Positions 38,684 to 48,607 of a DNA stretch of 64,000 nucleotides are shown piece by piece; position 1 is the stretch's first letter, and the number at the start of each line of letters is the position of its first letter. The position numbers and the translations under genes are program-made. The DNA lies in NCBI RefSeq assembly GCF_019242955.1, contig NZ_CP066129.1:1116001-1180000 (forward strand). Direction: 5' to 3'. This stretch comes from Morganella morganii. Its GTDB lineage: Bacteria > Pseudomonadota > Gammaproteobacteria > Enterobacterales > Enterobacteriaceae. The notes beneath the pieces are model-generated. The model ran no database searches, was not told the origin of the DNA, and saw nothing but the letters and a program-made list of their open reading frames with translations.

Positions 38684-39577
38684 TTACGATTTATTTTCCT
38701 GCGTCAGCAAATCAGCGGTATTTAACCGGTCAGTGACCAGTGCAATAATTTTATCTGCCAACGTTATATCAATATCAAATTTCTGTGCATCAATTACGCG
38801 GATCGCCACATTGCGGTAGAGCGTCAGCATCGCCATGTAAGCCCGTGCGGCACGGACACGATCACGGTTATCAAGTGTCGCCATAAAACGGCCGTACAGG
38901 GCCGGTGGCAGCCAGGTGCTCAGATGGCGTCCGGCATACCAGATATCCTGTGTGCCGTCACTGCGGAGCAGTACATGCCACTCCAGCAGGGTGATCAGCC
39001 ACTGTTTCATGGCGACATCGCGCAGACGGGCTGTCCAGGTTTCATTACGCAGATAATAAACCGGCACTTGTGATGCCTCCAGCCAGAAATTTTGCCAGTT
39101 TTCCAGGAATGTCTGCTGATCCGGCGGGGTAAGTAAAGACGCAGGATCGGCATACTCCGGTAATCCGGCAGTCACACCGGTTTTATCCAGCAAAACGGCA
39201 TAACCCCGCTGATAGATGTTATCCAGCCCGTGTTCAGCCATCCGTGTAATACGCTCACGTCCTGCCAGCATAAAACCGGCTTTACGGCCTTTCTCATACA
39301 GCACCTGACAACATGGCCGGCGGACACCATCGCTTTCATGGGAAAGCGCTTTACGGATAATCAGCGGCACACCAAACCGGTTCAGCCAGCGGCTGTCGTG
39401 AAACAGTTCATCAGGGTTGCTGCCAATCAGTTCGGTATTAATATCAGAAAAACGCTCTGCCTGGTCCTGACGCGCCGCAGGGCCGGTGATAATGACCGCA
39501 TCAATACGGGGATCTAATAGGGCAAAAGAAATTATAGTGTTTATAATTTGCTCAATTGATTCCATTTCACATCTCAT
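38684..39577 (-). CDS. aminoglycoside 6-adenylyltransferase-like protein
   Basis: The 297-residue protein resembles the streptomycin adenylyltransferase family (Adenyl_transf, AadE/ANT(6)-like). It starts MESIEQIINTIISFALLDPRIDAVIITGPAAR, interrupted here after its first part only by ordinary differences from AadE. The C terminus is helical. In ANT(6) enzymes the nucleotidyl-transfer site has a D-x-D pair; here the matching place reads SDINTE, so the second Asp seems replaced by Asn. Activity on streptomycin is therefore doubtful. Translation may begin at 39577 or at Met 39565. It replaces nadA of the E. coli order and lies opposite to its neighbours. Confidence 0.75.
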   Translation of the reverse strand: MRCEMESIEQIINTIISFALLDPRIDAVIITGPAARQDQAERFSDINTELIGSNPDELFHDSRWLNRFGVPLIIRKALSHESDGVRRPCCQVLYEKGRKAGFMLAGRERITRMAEHGLDNIYQRGYAVLLDKTGVTAGLPEYADPASLLTPPDQQTFLENWQNFWLEASQVPVYYLRNETWTARLRDVAMKQWLITLLEWHVLLRSDGTQDIWYAGRHLSTWLPPALYGRFMATLDNRDRVRAARAYMAMLTLYRNVAIRVIDAQKFDIDITLADKIIALVTDRLNTADLLTQENKS

Positions 39578-39655
39578 TCATATAATTAATAACTGGCCAG
39601 ATAGTACGTCATAATCAAAAATAGCGGGAGTGCTCAGGTTAAAAAAACGTTATTA

Positions 39656-39673
39656 TGTTTAGTGTATTAAACA
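39656..39673. promoter_or_regulatory. NadR box upstream of pnuC
   Basis: The 18-base sequence has arms TGTTTA and TAAACA around six bases. This is a perfect match to the NadR operator consensus that controls nadA-pnuC and nadB in enterobacteria. Confidence 0.8.
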
Positions 39674-39790
39674 AAATTTGTTACCATGGGATGATTTCAC
39701 TGAAAACGGCAGAGTGAAACACACTACAATAAACATGCGGCAGATAATTATCTGTGAACTTCGGTAAATTTACTTAGCGCGGGTGGCGGA

Positions 39791-40492
39791 ATGGAATTTT
39801 TTGATATCAATAATATTCTCGTGGTGATCCCTTACTGGAAAGAGGGGTCCTATGCTCTGTCCTGGATTGAAGCTGTGGGGGCGACCGCCGGGTTGTTGTG
39901 TATCTGGCTGGCAAGTCTGGAAAAAACAATCAACTATCTGTTTGGTCTGATTAATGTCACGCTGTTTGCGGTGATTTTCTTTCAGATTCAGCTTTATGCC
40001 AATCTTCTGCTGCAGATTTTCTTTTTCGCGGCCAATATCTACGGCTGGTATGCCTGGACCAGACAAAATGAGAAAGCAGAAGCGGAGCTGAAAATCCGCT
40101 GGATGCCGCTGCGGCAGACCGCAGTGATTGCCGCTGTCTCACTGGCGGCGATTTTACTGCTGGCACGTTTTATCGACCCGGTCTTTACGTGGCTGGCGCA
40201 GAGTATGGTCAGTATACTGAATGTCGCAGGGGCTGATCTGGCGATGCCGGTATTGCTGCCTGATGCCTTCCCGTTCTGGGATGCGGCAATGACCGTGCTG
40301 TCTGTGGTGGCGATGATTCTGATGACCCGTAAGCTGGTGGAAAACTGGCTGCTGTGGGTGGTGATTAATATCATCAGTATTGTTATCTATGCCCTCCAGG
40401 GTGTGTATGCGCTGTCACTGGAATATATCATTCTGCTGGGTGTGGCACTCAACGGCTCGCGGATGTGGATAAAAGCAGCGAAGCAGTCGTAA
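39791..40492 (+). CDS. pnuC: nicotinamide riboside transporter PnuC
   Basis: PnuC imports nicotinamide riboside for NAD salvage. The 233-residue protein has about seven membrane helices. The conserved NYLFGLINVTLFAVIFFQIQ and FFAANIYGWYAW segments and the C-terminal ALQGVYALSLEYIIL helix are intact. In E. coli it is co-transcribed with nadA. Here nadA is absent, but the NadR box is kept 118 bases upstream, so NAD-linked repression is likely. Confidence 0.95.
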   Translation: MEFFDINNILVVIPYWKEGSYALSWIEAVGATAGLLCIWLASLEKTINYLFGLINVTLFAVIFFQIQLYANLLLQIFFFAANIYGWYAWTRQNEKAEAELKIRWMPLRQTAVIAAVSLAAILLLARFIDPVFTWLAQSMVSILNVAGADLAMPVLLPDAFPFWDAAMTVLSVVAMILMTRKLVENWLLWVVINIISIVIYALQGVYALSLEYIILLGVALNGSRMWIKAAKQS

Positions 40493-40524
40493 AACTATTT
40501 TCCGTACAATAGTCCGGTGATTAT

Positions 40525-40556
40525 AATGAGAGTCTGATAACAATCAGATTCTCATT
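40525..40556. repeat. Inverted repeat between pnuC and the DUF808 gene
   Basis: The arms AATGAGAGTCTGAT and ATCAGATTCTCATT pair over 14 positions with one mismatch around a four-base loop. It sits just before the ribosome-binding site of the DUF808 gene. It may be an operator or an mRNA hairpin; there is no T-run. Confidence 0.6.
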
Positions 40557-40580
40557 AATCAGCAACAAAAGGAAATTCCT

Positions 40581-41510
40581 GTGGCCGGTGGCAGCTTACT
40601 CGCACTACTCGATGATATCGCAACTGTACTGGATGATGTCTCTGTGATGACCAAAATGGCCGCCAAAAAGACGTCCGGGGTGCTGGGGGATGACCTGGCG
40701 CTGAATGCGCAGCAGGTGGCCGGGGTTCGTGCAGAACGTGAGATCCCTGTGGTCTGGGCGGTGGCGAAAGGCTCTTTTCTCAATAAGCTGATTCTGGTGC
40801 CGCTGGCACTGCTGATCAATGCCTTTGCCCCCTGGGCGGTCACTCCGCTGCTGATGGTCGGCGGGGCGTTTCTCTGTTTTGAAGGTGCTGAAAAACTGGC
40901 ACATAAATTTCTGCATAAAACAGACGGAGAATCCGGTGAAACGGCACCGGCGGAAGATCTTCAGACGCCGGAAGAACTGGCCGCGTTTGAAAAGCGCAAA
41001 GTCAAAGGGGCTATCCGCACTGATTTTGTATTATCAGCGGAAATTATTGCGATCACACTCGGAATTGTTGCCACGTCTCCTTTTATCAATCAGCTGGTGG
41101 TACTGTCACTGATTGCAGTGGTTATGACTATCGGGGTATACGGTCTGGTGGCCGGTATTGTTAAACTTGATGACCTGGGATTTTACCTGCAAAAGAAATC
41201 AGCGGCGCTGCTGAAAAAGCTGGGTGACGGCCTGATCCACGCCACGCCGTATCTAATGAAAACCTTGTCAGTGGTGGGGACTGCCGCCATGTTTATGGTC
41301 GGTGGCGGTATCCTGACACACGGTATTCCGCTGATCCATAATCTGATTGAGAACCTGGCTCAGCAGAGTGCGCTGGTACCGGCATTTGGCGGCGTACTGC
41401 ATTTTATGACACCGCCGGTTGCTAATCTGTTGTTTGGTCTCGTTGCCGGTCTGGTGATTGTCCTCCTGTTTACCGTGATTAAACGTATTAAAACGGGATT
41501 AACGGCATAA
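40581..41510 (+). CDS. yedI: DUF808 family inner membrane protein (YedI-like)
   Basis: The 309-residue protein matches E. coli YedI in size and in its N terminus ([20 protein letters not shown]), followed by [22 protein letters not shown]. It has several membrane helices in the middle and C-terminal parts, and [10 protein letters not shown] in a loop. Function is unknown. GTG 40581 is preceded by AAAAGGAAAT. In E. coli yedI lies elsewhere, so this is a local rearrangement. Confidence 0.88.
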   Translation: MAGGSLLALLDDIATVLDDVSVMTKMAAKKTSGVLGDDLALNAQQVAGVRAEREIPVVWAVAKGSFLNKLILVPLALLINAFAPWAVTPLLMVGGAFLCFEGAEKLAHKFLHKTDGESGETAPAEDLQTPEELAAFEKRKVKGAIRTDFVLSAEIIAITLGIVATSPFINQLVVLSLIAVVMTIGVYGLVAGIVKLDDLGFYLQKKSAALLKKLGDGLIHATPYLMKTLSVVGTAAMFMVGGGILTHGIPLIHNLIENLAQQSALVPAFGGVLHFMTPPVANLLFGLVAGLVIVLLFTVIKRIKTGLTA

Positions 41511-41526
41511 ACACCCCTCTCACAGG

Positions 41527-41551
41527 CAGCGGCTGATGAAGCCGCTGTTTT
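41527..41551 (+). terminator. Terminator after the DUF808 gene
   Basis: The stem CAGCGGC / GCCGCTG is followed by TTTT. Confidence 0.7.
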
Positions 41552-41708
41552 CCATCTGATTCATAACAATTTGTCCTGCTGATCTGAATATTTTCGGGGC
41601 GAAAAATTAATTTCAATTCCGGTGACAGCTAATTGTTTACAGCTTGTTGACAAGCAGTTAGATTAAAATAACGACAATAACGAAACAGGACACCGGAAGA
41701 GACGGGTT

Positions 41709-42761
41709 ATGAACTATCAGAACGATGATGTAAAAATAAAAGAAATTCGGGAATTATTACCACCAGTGGCGTTATTAGAGTCGTTTCCCGCGACTGAAAC
41801 TGCCGCAGACACCGTTCGCCGCACCCGTCATGCAATCCACGAAATCCTGGAAGGCCGGGATGACCGCCTGCTGGTCGTTATCGGGCCGTGCTCAATTCAC
41901 GATCCGAAAGCAGCGGTTGAATATGCTGATCGCCTGCTGGCACTGCGCAACACACTGAAAGGTGAGCTGGAAATCGTTATGCGCGTCTATTTTGAAAAAC
42001 CGCGCACCACGGTCGGCTGGAAAGGGCTGATTAACGACCCGCACCTTGACCACTCCTTCGCTATCAATGATGGTCTGCGTATTGCGCGTAAACTGCTGCT
42101 GGATATCAATGATAAAGGTCTGCCGGCTGCCGGCGAGTTTCTGGATATGATCACACCGCAGTATCTGGCGGATCTGATGAGCTGGGGCGCTATCGGCGCA
42201 CGTACTACCGAATCCCAGGTACACCGCGAGCTGGCCTCCGGGTTGTCCTGTCCGGTCGGGTTTAAAAACGGCACAGACGGTACTATCAAAGTGGCGATTG
42301 ATGCCATTAATGCTGCGGGATCACCGCACTGTTTTCTGTCCGTGACCAAGTGGGGACACTCGGCCATTGTGAATACGACCGGTAACGGTGATTGCCATAT
42401 TATTCTGCGCGGCGGTAAAAAGCCGAACTACAGCGCGGAAGATGTTAGTGCGGTAAAAGACGGGCTGGCACAGGCCGGTCTGGCACCACGCATCATGATA
42501 GATTTCAGCCACGCCAACAGCAGCAAACAGTACAAGCGTCAGATGGATGTGAGTACCGATGTGGCACAGCAGATCGCCGGTGGTGAAAAATCCATTATGG
42601 GCGTGATGGTGGAAAGCCATCTGGAGGAAGGAAATCAGAATCTGGAAGGCGATGCACCATTAGTGTACGGCAAGAGCGTGACAGATGCCTGCATCGGCTG
42701 GGAAGATACGGAGACACTGCTGCGTCAGCTCTCCGATGCGGTAAAAGCCCGCCGCAGCTGA
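41709..42761 (+). CDS. aroG: 3-deoxy-7-phosphoheptulonate synthase, Phe-sensitive type
   Basis: AroG condenses PEP and erythrose-4-phosphate into DAHP, the first step of aromatic biosynthesis. The 350-residue protein equals E. coli AroG in length and is highly similar. Visible are IGPCSIHDPKAA, RVYFEKPRTTVGWKGL, the substrate segment GARTTESQVHRELASGLS, and the metal ligands in TKWGHSA and IDFSHANSSKQ. The similarity favours the Phe-inhibited isozyme. I did not find a convincing TyrR box upstream. Confidence 0.95.
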   Translation: MNYQNDDVKIKEIRELLPPVALLESFPATETAADTVRRTRHAIHEILEGRDDRLLVVIGPCSIHDPKAAVEYADRLLALRNTLKGELEIVMRVYFEKPRTTVGWKGLINDPHLDHSFAINDGLRIARKLLLDINDKGLPAAGEFLDMITPQYLADLMSWGAIGARTTESQVHRELASGLSCPVGFKNGTDGTIKVAIDAINAAGSPHCFLSVTKWGHSAIVNTTGNGDCHIILRGGKKPNYSAEDVSAVKDGLAQAGLAPRIMIDFSHANSSKQYKRQMDVSTDVAQQIAGGEKSIMGVMVESHLEEGNQNLEGDAPLVYGKSVTDACIGWEDTETLLRQLSDAVKARRS

Positions 42762-42793
42762 TAACACCGGTAACCCGGATGACAGAAAATAAA

Positions 42794-42816
42794 AAACCCT
42801 GACAATGTCAGGGTTT
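42794..42816. terminator. Terminator of aroG
   Basis: The arms AAACCCTGAC and GTCAGGGTTT pair around AAT. The same hairpin recurs at 42957. Confidence 0.7.
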
Positions 42817-42878
42817 CAGGCCGTTGACAAACCCGCAGGGGTTGGCGGCGACCGACAGAGGTTGTAAAAATAAACCAG

Positions 42879-42950
42879 GAAAATCAATTTATTGATTTTC
42901 GGCTGATAACACAAAGCAGGAAAAACCACGTTTTATCCTGCTTTGTCAGC
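42879..42950. repeat. Two strong stem-loops between aroG and gpmA
   Basis: GAAAATCAAT / ATTGATTTTC forms a perfect stem at 42879-42900. ACAAAGCAGGA / TCCTGCTTTGT forms an 11-pair stem at 42911-42946, extended by AAAAC/GTTTT inside and GCTG/CAGC outside. The purpose is unknown. Confidence 0.65.
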
Positions 42951-42956
42951 AATCTC

Positions 42957-42983
42957 AACCCTGACGATGTCAGGGTTTTTTTT
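42957..42983. terminator. Second copy of the CCCTGAC hairpin, gpmA side
   Basis: AACCCTGAC / GTCAGGGTT around GAT is followed by eight T residues on the plus strand. It differs from the first copy mainly in its loop. Confidence 0.75.
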
Positions 42984-42999
42984 CACCGGAAAAAGCGGA

Positions 43000-43752
43000 T
43001 TACTTCGCTTTACCCTGGTTGGCAACCGCAGCGGCTTTGGCAGCAATCGCATCCTGGTCACCCAGGTAGTAGCGGCGCAGTGGTTTCATGTTTTCATCAA
43101 ACTCATACACCAGCGGCACAGCGGTCGGGATATTCAGTTCGAGGATCTCATCCTCACCCATGTTATCCAGGTATTTTACCAGTGCACGCAGGGAGTTACC
43201 GTGTGCGGCGATGATCACTTTCTCGCCGGAAGCAACGCGTGGTTTGATAACATCAGTCCAGTAAGGAACAACGCGGTCGATGGTGATCGCCAGGCTTTCA
43301 GTTGCAGGCAGTTCACTTTCAGCCAGTTTTGCATAACGCGGGTCGTGGCCCGGGAAACGCTCATCACTTTTTTCCAGTGCCGGCGGGGTGACAGCAAAAC
43401 CACGACGCCACAGTTTGACCTGCTCGTCACCGTATTTTGCTGCGGTTTCTGCTTTATCCAGACCCTGGAGCGCACCGTAATGACGCTCGTTCAGTTTCCA
43501 GCTTTTTTCAACCGGCAGCCACTGCTGGTTTACCTGATCCAGGATATTCCACAGCGTGTGAATAGCGCGTTTCAGTACAGAGGTATAGGCGAAATCAAAA
43601 GAGAAGCCTTCTTTTTTGAGTAACTGACCAGCCTCTTGTGCTTCAGCACGGCCTTTTTCAGATAACTCAACATCAGTCCAGCCGGTAAAGCGGTTCTCTT
43701 TGTTCCACTCACTTTCACCGTGACGTACAAGCACCAGTTTAGTTACTGCCAT
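43000..43752 (-). CDS. gpmA: 2,3-bisphosphoglycerate-dependent phosphoglycerate mutase
   Basis: GpmA interconverts 3- and 2-phosphoglycerate in glycolysis. The 250-residue protein equals E. coli GpmA in length. It carries the phospho-histidine motif [17 protein letters not shown] (His11), ERHYGALQG, and the second active histidine in [19 protein letters not shown] precedes the start. It converges with aroG, as in E. coli. Confidence 0.97.
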   Translation of the reverse strand: MAVTKLVLVRHGESEWNKENRFTGWTDVELSEKGRAEAQEAGQLLKKEGFSFDFAYTSVLKRAIHTLWNILDQVNQQWLPVEKSWKLNERHYGALQGLDKAETAAKYGDEQVKLWRRGFAVTPPALEKSDERFPGHDPRYAKLAESELPATESLAITIDRVVPYWTDVIKPRVASGEKVIIAAHGNSLRALVKYLDNMGEDEILELNIPTAVPLVYEFDENMKPLRRYYLGDQDAIAAKAAAVANQGKAK

Positions 43753-43989
43753 AGCGTAAACTCCTGTTGTGTTTCAGATAGGGGGTTTCAGAATTGAAAC
43801 AGACCCGGCACATTGCCCATTATATTGGTCACCGGCGCCTTTCGGCAAACTTTCCGTACAGGTATTTCCGCCCGGGCGTGTGCGTAAAGCATCAATTCCG
43901 TCCTGTTTACCGGATAGTGTACACTAAAACTGAATCGATTCCGCTATAAATGTTTATGCAAAGTCTGATACACAGAAAAAAACAGTTTT

Positions 43990-44808
43990 TTACGCCACCT
44001 TAAACGGCCAGGTAAAAAACAGCAGATGACAAAGGTTCAGACCGAAGTGAAACGCGGTTGCGACCCACAACCGGCCGCTCCACATCCAGGCAAGCCCGTA
44101 GATAATACCTGCCAGACCGGCAAATACCACCAGCAGCGGCCCCCCGGCAAGATGCGCCAGTCCGAAAACTGCGGCGGTGATCAGCAGGGCGGCATAAGGC
44201 GGCAGATAACGAGAAAGTACCTGCTGGATAGTCCCGCGGAACAGGGCTTCCTCCGCCAGCGAAACAAACAACAGATTCGTCATGATAAACACCGGCAGCC
44301 ACTCAGGCAGATGCGGCTCAAATCCCAGCCCGCCAAGGGCCGTTGCCAGTAACAGTAAGGCAGGGACAGCAAGAACCAGCAGCAGCCAGCGCAGACGGGT
44401 CGCCGGACGCAGCGGGGCGGTGACGAATAACTGCGGAATGATAATCAGCAGAACAAACGGAAGCAGGGCTTTATCAGCATTCAGCCAGAATGAATACGGC
44501 GGACTGTGCGGCCCGGCGGCTTCCGGCGGCATCCAGCGCAGGTTATGAAATCCCGGCAGCAGATGAAAAGCCAGTCCCAGTGCAACGGTGAGCACCATGA
44601 GTGTCACCAGCGCGCGCGGCCATGAGCGCGGTGCGGTATAAGGCCGGGCAACAGCCAGCAGGATCACAAACCACAGTGTGAGCAGGGCGTGCCAGTCCAT
44701 CACGCCTGTGAACAGAGCACTGATGGTGGCGGTCAGAAGCACTGCCAGTGACAGCGTCCGGTGAAATTGTAACAACAGCAGAGATAATGCAAGTAAAAGC
44801 CAGGTCAT
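43990..44808 (-). CDS. CPBP family intramembrane metalloprotease
   Basis: The 272-residue polytopic protein carries the CPBP (Abi, Rce1-like) motifs: EEALFRG with the two catalytic glutamates near residue 186, FGLAHLAGG with a zinc-ligand His, and AFHFGLNL. It has about eight membrane helices. Members cleave prenylated or other membrane peptides or act in immunity to peptides; the substrate here is unknown. The start at 44808 has a poor ribosome-binding site, so it could be slightly different. Confidence 0.85.
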   Translation of the reverse strand: MTWLLLALSLLLLQFHRTLSLAVLLTATISALFTGVMDWHALLTLWFVILLAVARPYTAPRSWPRALVTLMVLTVALGLAFHLLPGFHNLRWMPPEAAGPHSPPYSFWLNADKALLPFVLLIIIPQLFVTAPLRPATRLRWLLLVLAVPALLLLATALGGLGFEPHLPEWLPVFIMTNLLFVSLAEEALFRGTIQQVLSRYLPPYAALLITAAVFGLAHLAGGPLLVVFAGLAGIIYGLAWMWSGRLWVATAFHFGLNLCHLLFFTWPFKVA

Positions 44809-44943
44809 GGGATCGTGTCAGAAAATCAGAAAAGGAGGACGCAGGGTAAAAGAGAAGTGCGCGATGCACCAGTAAAAAAAGCGGGCAGATAATAATGGAT
44901 AATAAGATTATTCTTAATAACAAACTGAATACATTCAGAAAAT

Positions 44944-44984
44944 AACGGCTGTTCCCGGTGAAATAAAAAAGTAAAACAGCCGTT
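44944..44984. terminator. Stem-loop after modF
   Basis: The arms AACGGCTGTT and AACAGCCGTT pair across a 21-base AT-rich loop, between modF and the CPBP gene. Confidence 0.4.
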
Positions 44985-44995
44985 TGATAATCCGG

Positions 44996-46447
44996 TTACA
45001 ACTCATTGATTTCGTAACGATAACTACCGTTATCAGGAATAAACGCCAGACGCCGGTTGATACAGGCCGGGGTATCTTCACTGTGATGACTGACAAACAG
45101 CAACTGCGTATCACCGCGACTTATCATAATATCGATAAAACGCAGTACCAGCAGGCGGTTGAGTGTATCCAGCCCCTGTAACGGCTCATCAAGGATCAGA
45201 AGCGCAGGATGTTTCACCAGCGCTCTGGCAATCAGTATCAGCCGCTGCTGTCCCCATGACAGGCTGTGAAACGGCGCGTCACGGTAAGCTTTAAGGCCGA
45301 GCAGTGCCAGCCATTCATCCGCCAGTTTTATCTGCCGGTCGGAGGGTTTCTGATAAAGTCCGACAGAATCAAAAAAACCGGAAATCAGCGTGTTACGCAC
45401 GCTGATATTCACACGGTAACTGAGGTGGATGCTGTTGCTGACATACCCGATATGCCGTTTGATATCCCACACGGTTTCACCACTGCCGCGGCGGCGGCCG
45501 AACAGTGTCAGGTCGTTACTGTAGCCCTGCGGATGGTCACCGGTGATAAGACTGAGCAGTGTGGATTTTCCTGCGCCGTTTTCACCGGTGATTTGCCAGT
45601 GCTCGCCGGGCAGCACCCGCCAGGTCAGATCATGCAGAATAGGTTTGTCGTTATAACTGACGCAACCGTGATTGAGGATCACCCGCGGAATATCCGGGGC
45701 AAGGCGTTCTGCGGCCGGGTCATCCCGCTCCGGCAGTGTCAGATTTTCTGTCTGCTCACTGCGGGCCAGTTGTGCCTGTAACAGCGCGGACAAGGTGTCC
45801 GCCGGTGCCAGCACACATTCTGTCAGCAGCCCGGCGCGGGTGATAAAGTCCGGAATATCACTGAAACGGTTGAGGATCAGAATAACGGTCAGTCCGTCTG
45901 CCGCAAGTTCTGCCAGCATCTCACTGAGCATGCGGCGGGAGTCAGTATCCAGTCCGTCATAAGGCTCATCCAGTACCAGCAGATCCGGCTCTGTCATCAG
46001 TGCCTGACACAGCAGGGCTTTGCGGGTTTCGCCGGTGGAAAGGTATTTAAAACGGCGTGACAGGCGATCAGAAATACCGAACTGCGCCGCCAGTTGCAGG
46101 CAGCGCTCATTATCACGGTATTCTGCCTGAATAATATCAGCGGTAGTGCGGCCGTTGTCGGTGTCATCGCCGTCAATCAGATCGGTATTATTGAGGTTCC
46201 ATTCTTCATCAATCAGCGCCTGCAATTTTTCAAACGCGACCAGAACCGGACGGCGGAAAGTGGTGCTCATCTCCCCGGAAAGCAGCGGAAGTTCCTGCAC
46301 CAGTGCGCGGGCAAGGGCGGATTTCCCGCTGCCGTTGGTGCCGATAAAGGCATGATGCTGCCCGGTGTCCAGCTGTAATGACGGAACAGACAGTTGTTTA
46401 TCCGCGCTTAACCGGAAAATCCCTTGTGTGATATGCAGATGTGCCAT
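44996..46447 (-). CDS. modF: molybdate ABC-type ATP-binding protein ModF
   Basis: ModF is a soluble twin-ATPase protein of the molybdate locus whose exact role is unclear. The 483-residue protein has two ABC domains. The first has GTNGSGKSALA, LSTGETRK and LLVLDEPYDGLD. The second has GENGAGKSTLL, LSWGQQRL and LLILDEPLQGLD. MAHLHITQG at 46447 is the family start. In E. coli modE and modF are adjacent; here two foreign genes separate them. Confidence 0.92.
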   Translation of the reverse strand: MAHLHITQGIFRLSADKQLSVPSLQLDTGQHHAFIGTNGSGKSALARALVQELPLLSGEMSTTFRRPVLVAFEKLQALIDEEWNLNNTDLIDGDDTDNGRTTADIIQAEYRDNERCLQLAAQFGISDRLSRRFKYLSTGETRKALLCQALMTEPDLLVLDEPYDGLDTDSRRMLSEMLAELAADGLTVILILNRFSDIPDFITRAGLLTECVLAPADTLSALLQAQLARSEQTENLTLPERDDPAAERLAPDIPRVILNHGCVSYNDKPILHDLTWRVLPGEHWQITGENGAGKSTLLSLITGDHPQGYSNDLTLFGRRRGSGETVWDIKRHIGYVSNSIHLSYRVNISVRNTLISGFFDSVGLYQKPSDRQIKLADEWLALLGLKAYRDAPFHSLSWGQQRLILIARALVKHPALLILDEPLQGLDTLNRLLVLRFIDIMISRGDTQLLFVSHHSEDTPACINRRLAFIPDNGSYRYEINEL

Positions 46448-46653
46448 AGTGAACAGCCTTATTATTAGTTTAATTATTCCCCAGAAATAAGCGGAACCGG
46501 CAGCGATGTCAAGATATGGCTCCGGTGTTACATTCCGTATCATGAAAAGAAGATCTGCTTCACAGAAACGTCATTATTCAGTCTGCTGTTTTTGTTATAC
46601 TTTTTATTAACGCTATTACGGAATTATGGAAATTATATGAAAGGGATGTGCTG

Positions 46654-48592
46654 ATGAAAAAAAAGATGATTGCAATCCCCGCACTGTTGGTTATTGCGGC
46701 GGGAATGGCATACTGGTTTTTCGGGTATGAGGAGAAATTACCGGAGCCGTCACAGAAAACTCTGGACTATATAACAAAAGAGTTTAATGACCTGACGCCG
46801 GAAGAAGCGGTAACAAAAATACAGGCACAGAAAGAGCAGTTTGATTTTATTCTCGGGATAGGAGGAAAAGATGACCTCTATAGCCAGCGGAAGACGGTGT
46901 CATCTGAAGATGAAGAATACGAAAATGTATTTTCTGTTCTTACACCAGAAGAATATAAAAACAAATTTAATAAAGCACTTAAAGAAATAACGTTTGTTCA
47001 GAATATAGAACATGGCTATTCCACTTTTGATTTTGACATTCCTGTCATGCCGGCAGAAAAACAACTTGTGGTGAAAATTAAAAAAATTACCTACATGGAT
47101 GGTAGTGAAGAAATAAGCGATATAAAAGTTACCAAAGCAGATAATAATATAAAATTAAATACACAGAAAACCGTAAAAAGTATTGATGCCAATGTGACAT
47201 TTCGCTACATCAGTGACCTTGGCCGTTATCATCTCACCCCGGATAAACCGGAGATTTCACAAGGTAACTATAAATTAACGCTGGTAAAAAAAAGATAAAA
47301 ATTACCTGAAATATTCGCTGGATGGTGAACTGAATATTGTCAGCGAAAACGTTACGGATAAAAAGGGTAAAATATTATCAGCATCTGCCTGTTCAAGAGG
47401 GGAAATCGGCCATATTGAAAAAATAGAGCGATTTATTAATGGCACAGGAAAAGCGGCTGAAAAATACGGTAAAAATAAAGACGAGTTAATAAAACGAGTT
47501 GCCGGCTATTATGAACGCCTTGAACAAGAAACCAACGAGCCTGCAACTTACCTGGTGGAATGTATCTACCATGGTACGCCGGAATCGGTGACCGTATACG
47601 CTGCAAATAAGCAGGAGCGTGAAGAACAAAATATTATACTGACACCTGGTTATACCAGTCTCTATCCGGTCATTGAAGATGAGAAGACACAAACCTTTTA
47701 TATTATTGATCAAAACGGTAATGAGATGATTAATCATGGTAAAGAGGGTGTGTACAGTGTGGGGAACGGTTATTTCTTTACCCGCCATACTGAGAGTAAA
47801 AAAGATGAAAATGACGGCGAAGAGTATGAATCAACGTACTATCAGATTCATAAACTGGATGCAGTAAATAAAAAGCTGGATTATATTATGCACGCTAATC
47901 GCGTATACAGTTTATCTGATGATGCGTTTGTTGTCTCCGATGGTAATAACATCCTGATATTTAATGTTAATTATGCTGATCCGATAGTCATTTCCGGTAA
48001 AAATACGGAAGCGGACATCGTTAACAGCTATTATGGCAGTTTTGAGTTTTTCTATTATGAAGACAACAAAGGGACACATGTTCTGAATGATAAAGGTGAG
48101 GAGATCCTTCCTGTATCTAAGTACTGGTTGGAAAAAGGCGGAGATAATACAGTCAGAGTCATCAGCCGTGTTTTTATGGATGACATAGCAACAAAAGATA
48201 AAAAAATTTATTTTCTCAATGAGGATGCAACAATCCGCCTGACATTAAAAGGCTATGATAAAGCCGGTGAAATCAGCAATGAGATGATAAAGGCAGAGAG
48301 AGATAATTTATATGGGTTTGTTGACGTAAAAGGAAATGAAGTGGTTGCTCCTGATTATCAGGAAGCCCGTGATTTTGATAACGGTTATGCGCTGGTGAGA
48401 AAAAGTGATCACTGGGGCGTGATTAATAAACAGGGCGACGTGGTTATTCCGTTTAAATACAGTCATCATAATTCCATGTCATCCATGAACGGGCTGATAT
48501 CTTACAGTATTGATGATAAGTACTACACCATGCAGGAATTACTGGACGCAAATGGTGTGAAAACAGACAAAATAACAGCAGCAGAACATTAA
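46654..48592 (+). CDS. WG-repeat-containing protein, interrupted by one frameshift
   Basis: Two open frames (46654-47298 and the frame ending at 48592) form one gene of about 645 codons. The first ends in LTLVKKR-stop. The second continues as KKDKNYLKYSLDGELN without interruption. The junction is a run of eight A at 47286-47293, where seven A would keep the frame. The N terminus is a signal anchor (about residues 4-22) preceded by lysines, so the body is probably periplasmic. The C-terminal part has two WG-type repeats (LYGFVDVKGNEVVAPDYQEA and HWGVINKQGDVVIPFKY). The function is unknown. It is followed 15 bases later by cpdB. Confidence 0.7.
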
Positions 48593-48607
48593 ACGGAAGA
48601 GGGTGTT

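Noticed and set aside
41620-41660. TyrR box before aroG
   Set aside because: TTTACA is present, but the partner half-site is out of register with the TGTAAA-N6-TTTACA consensus.
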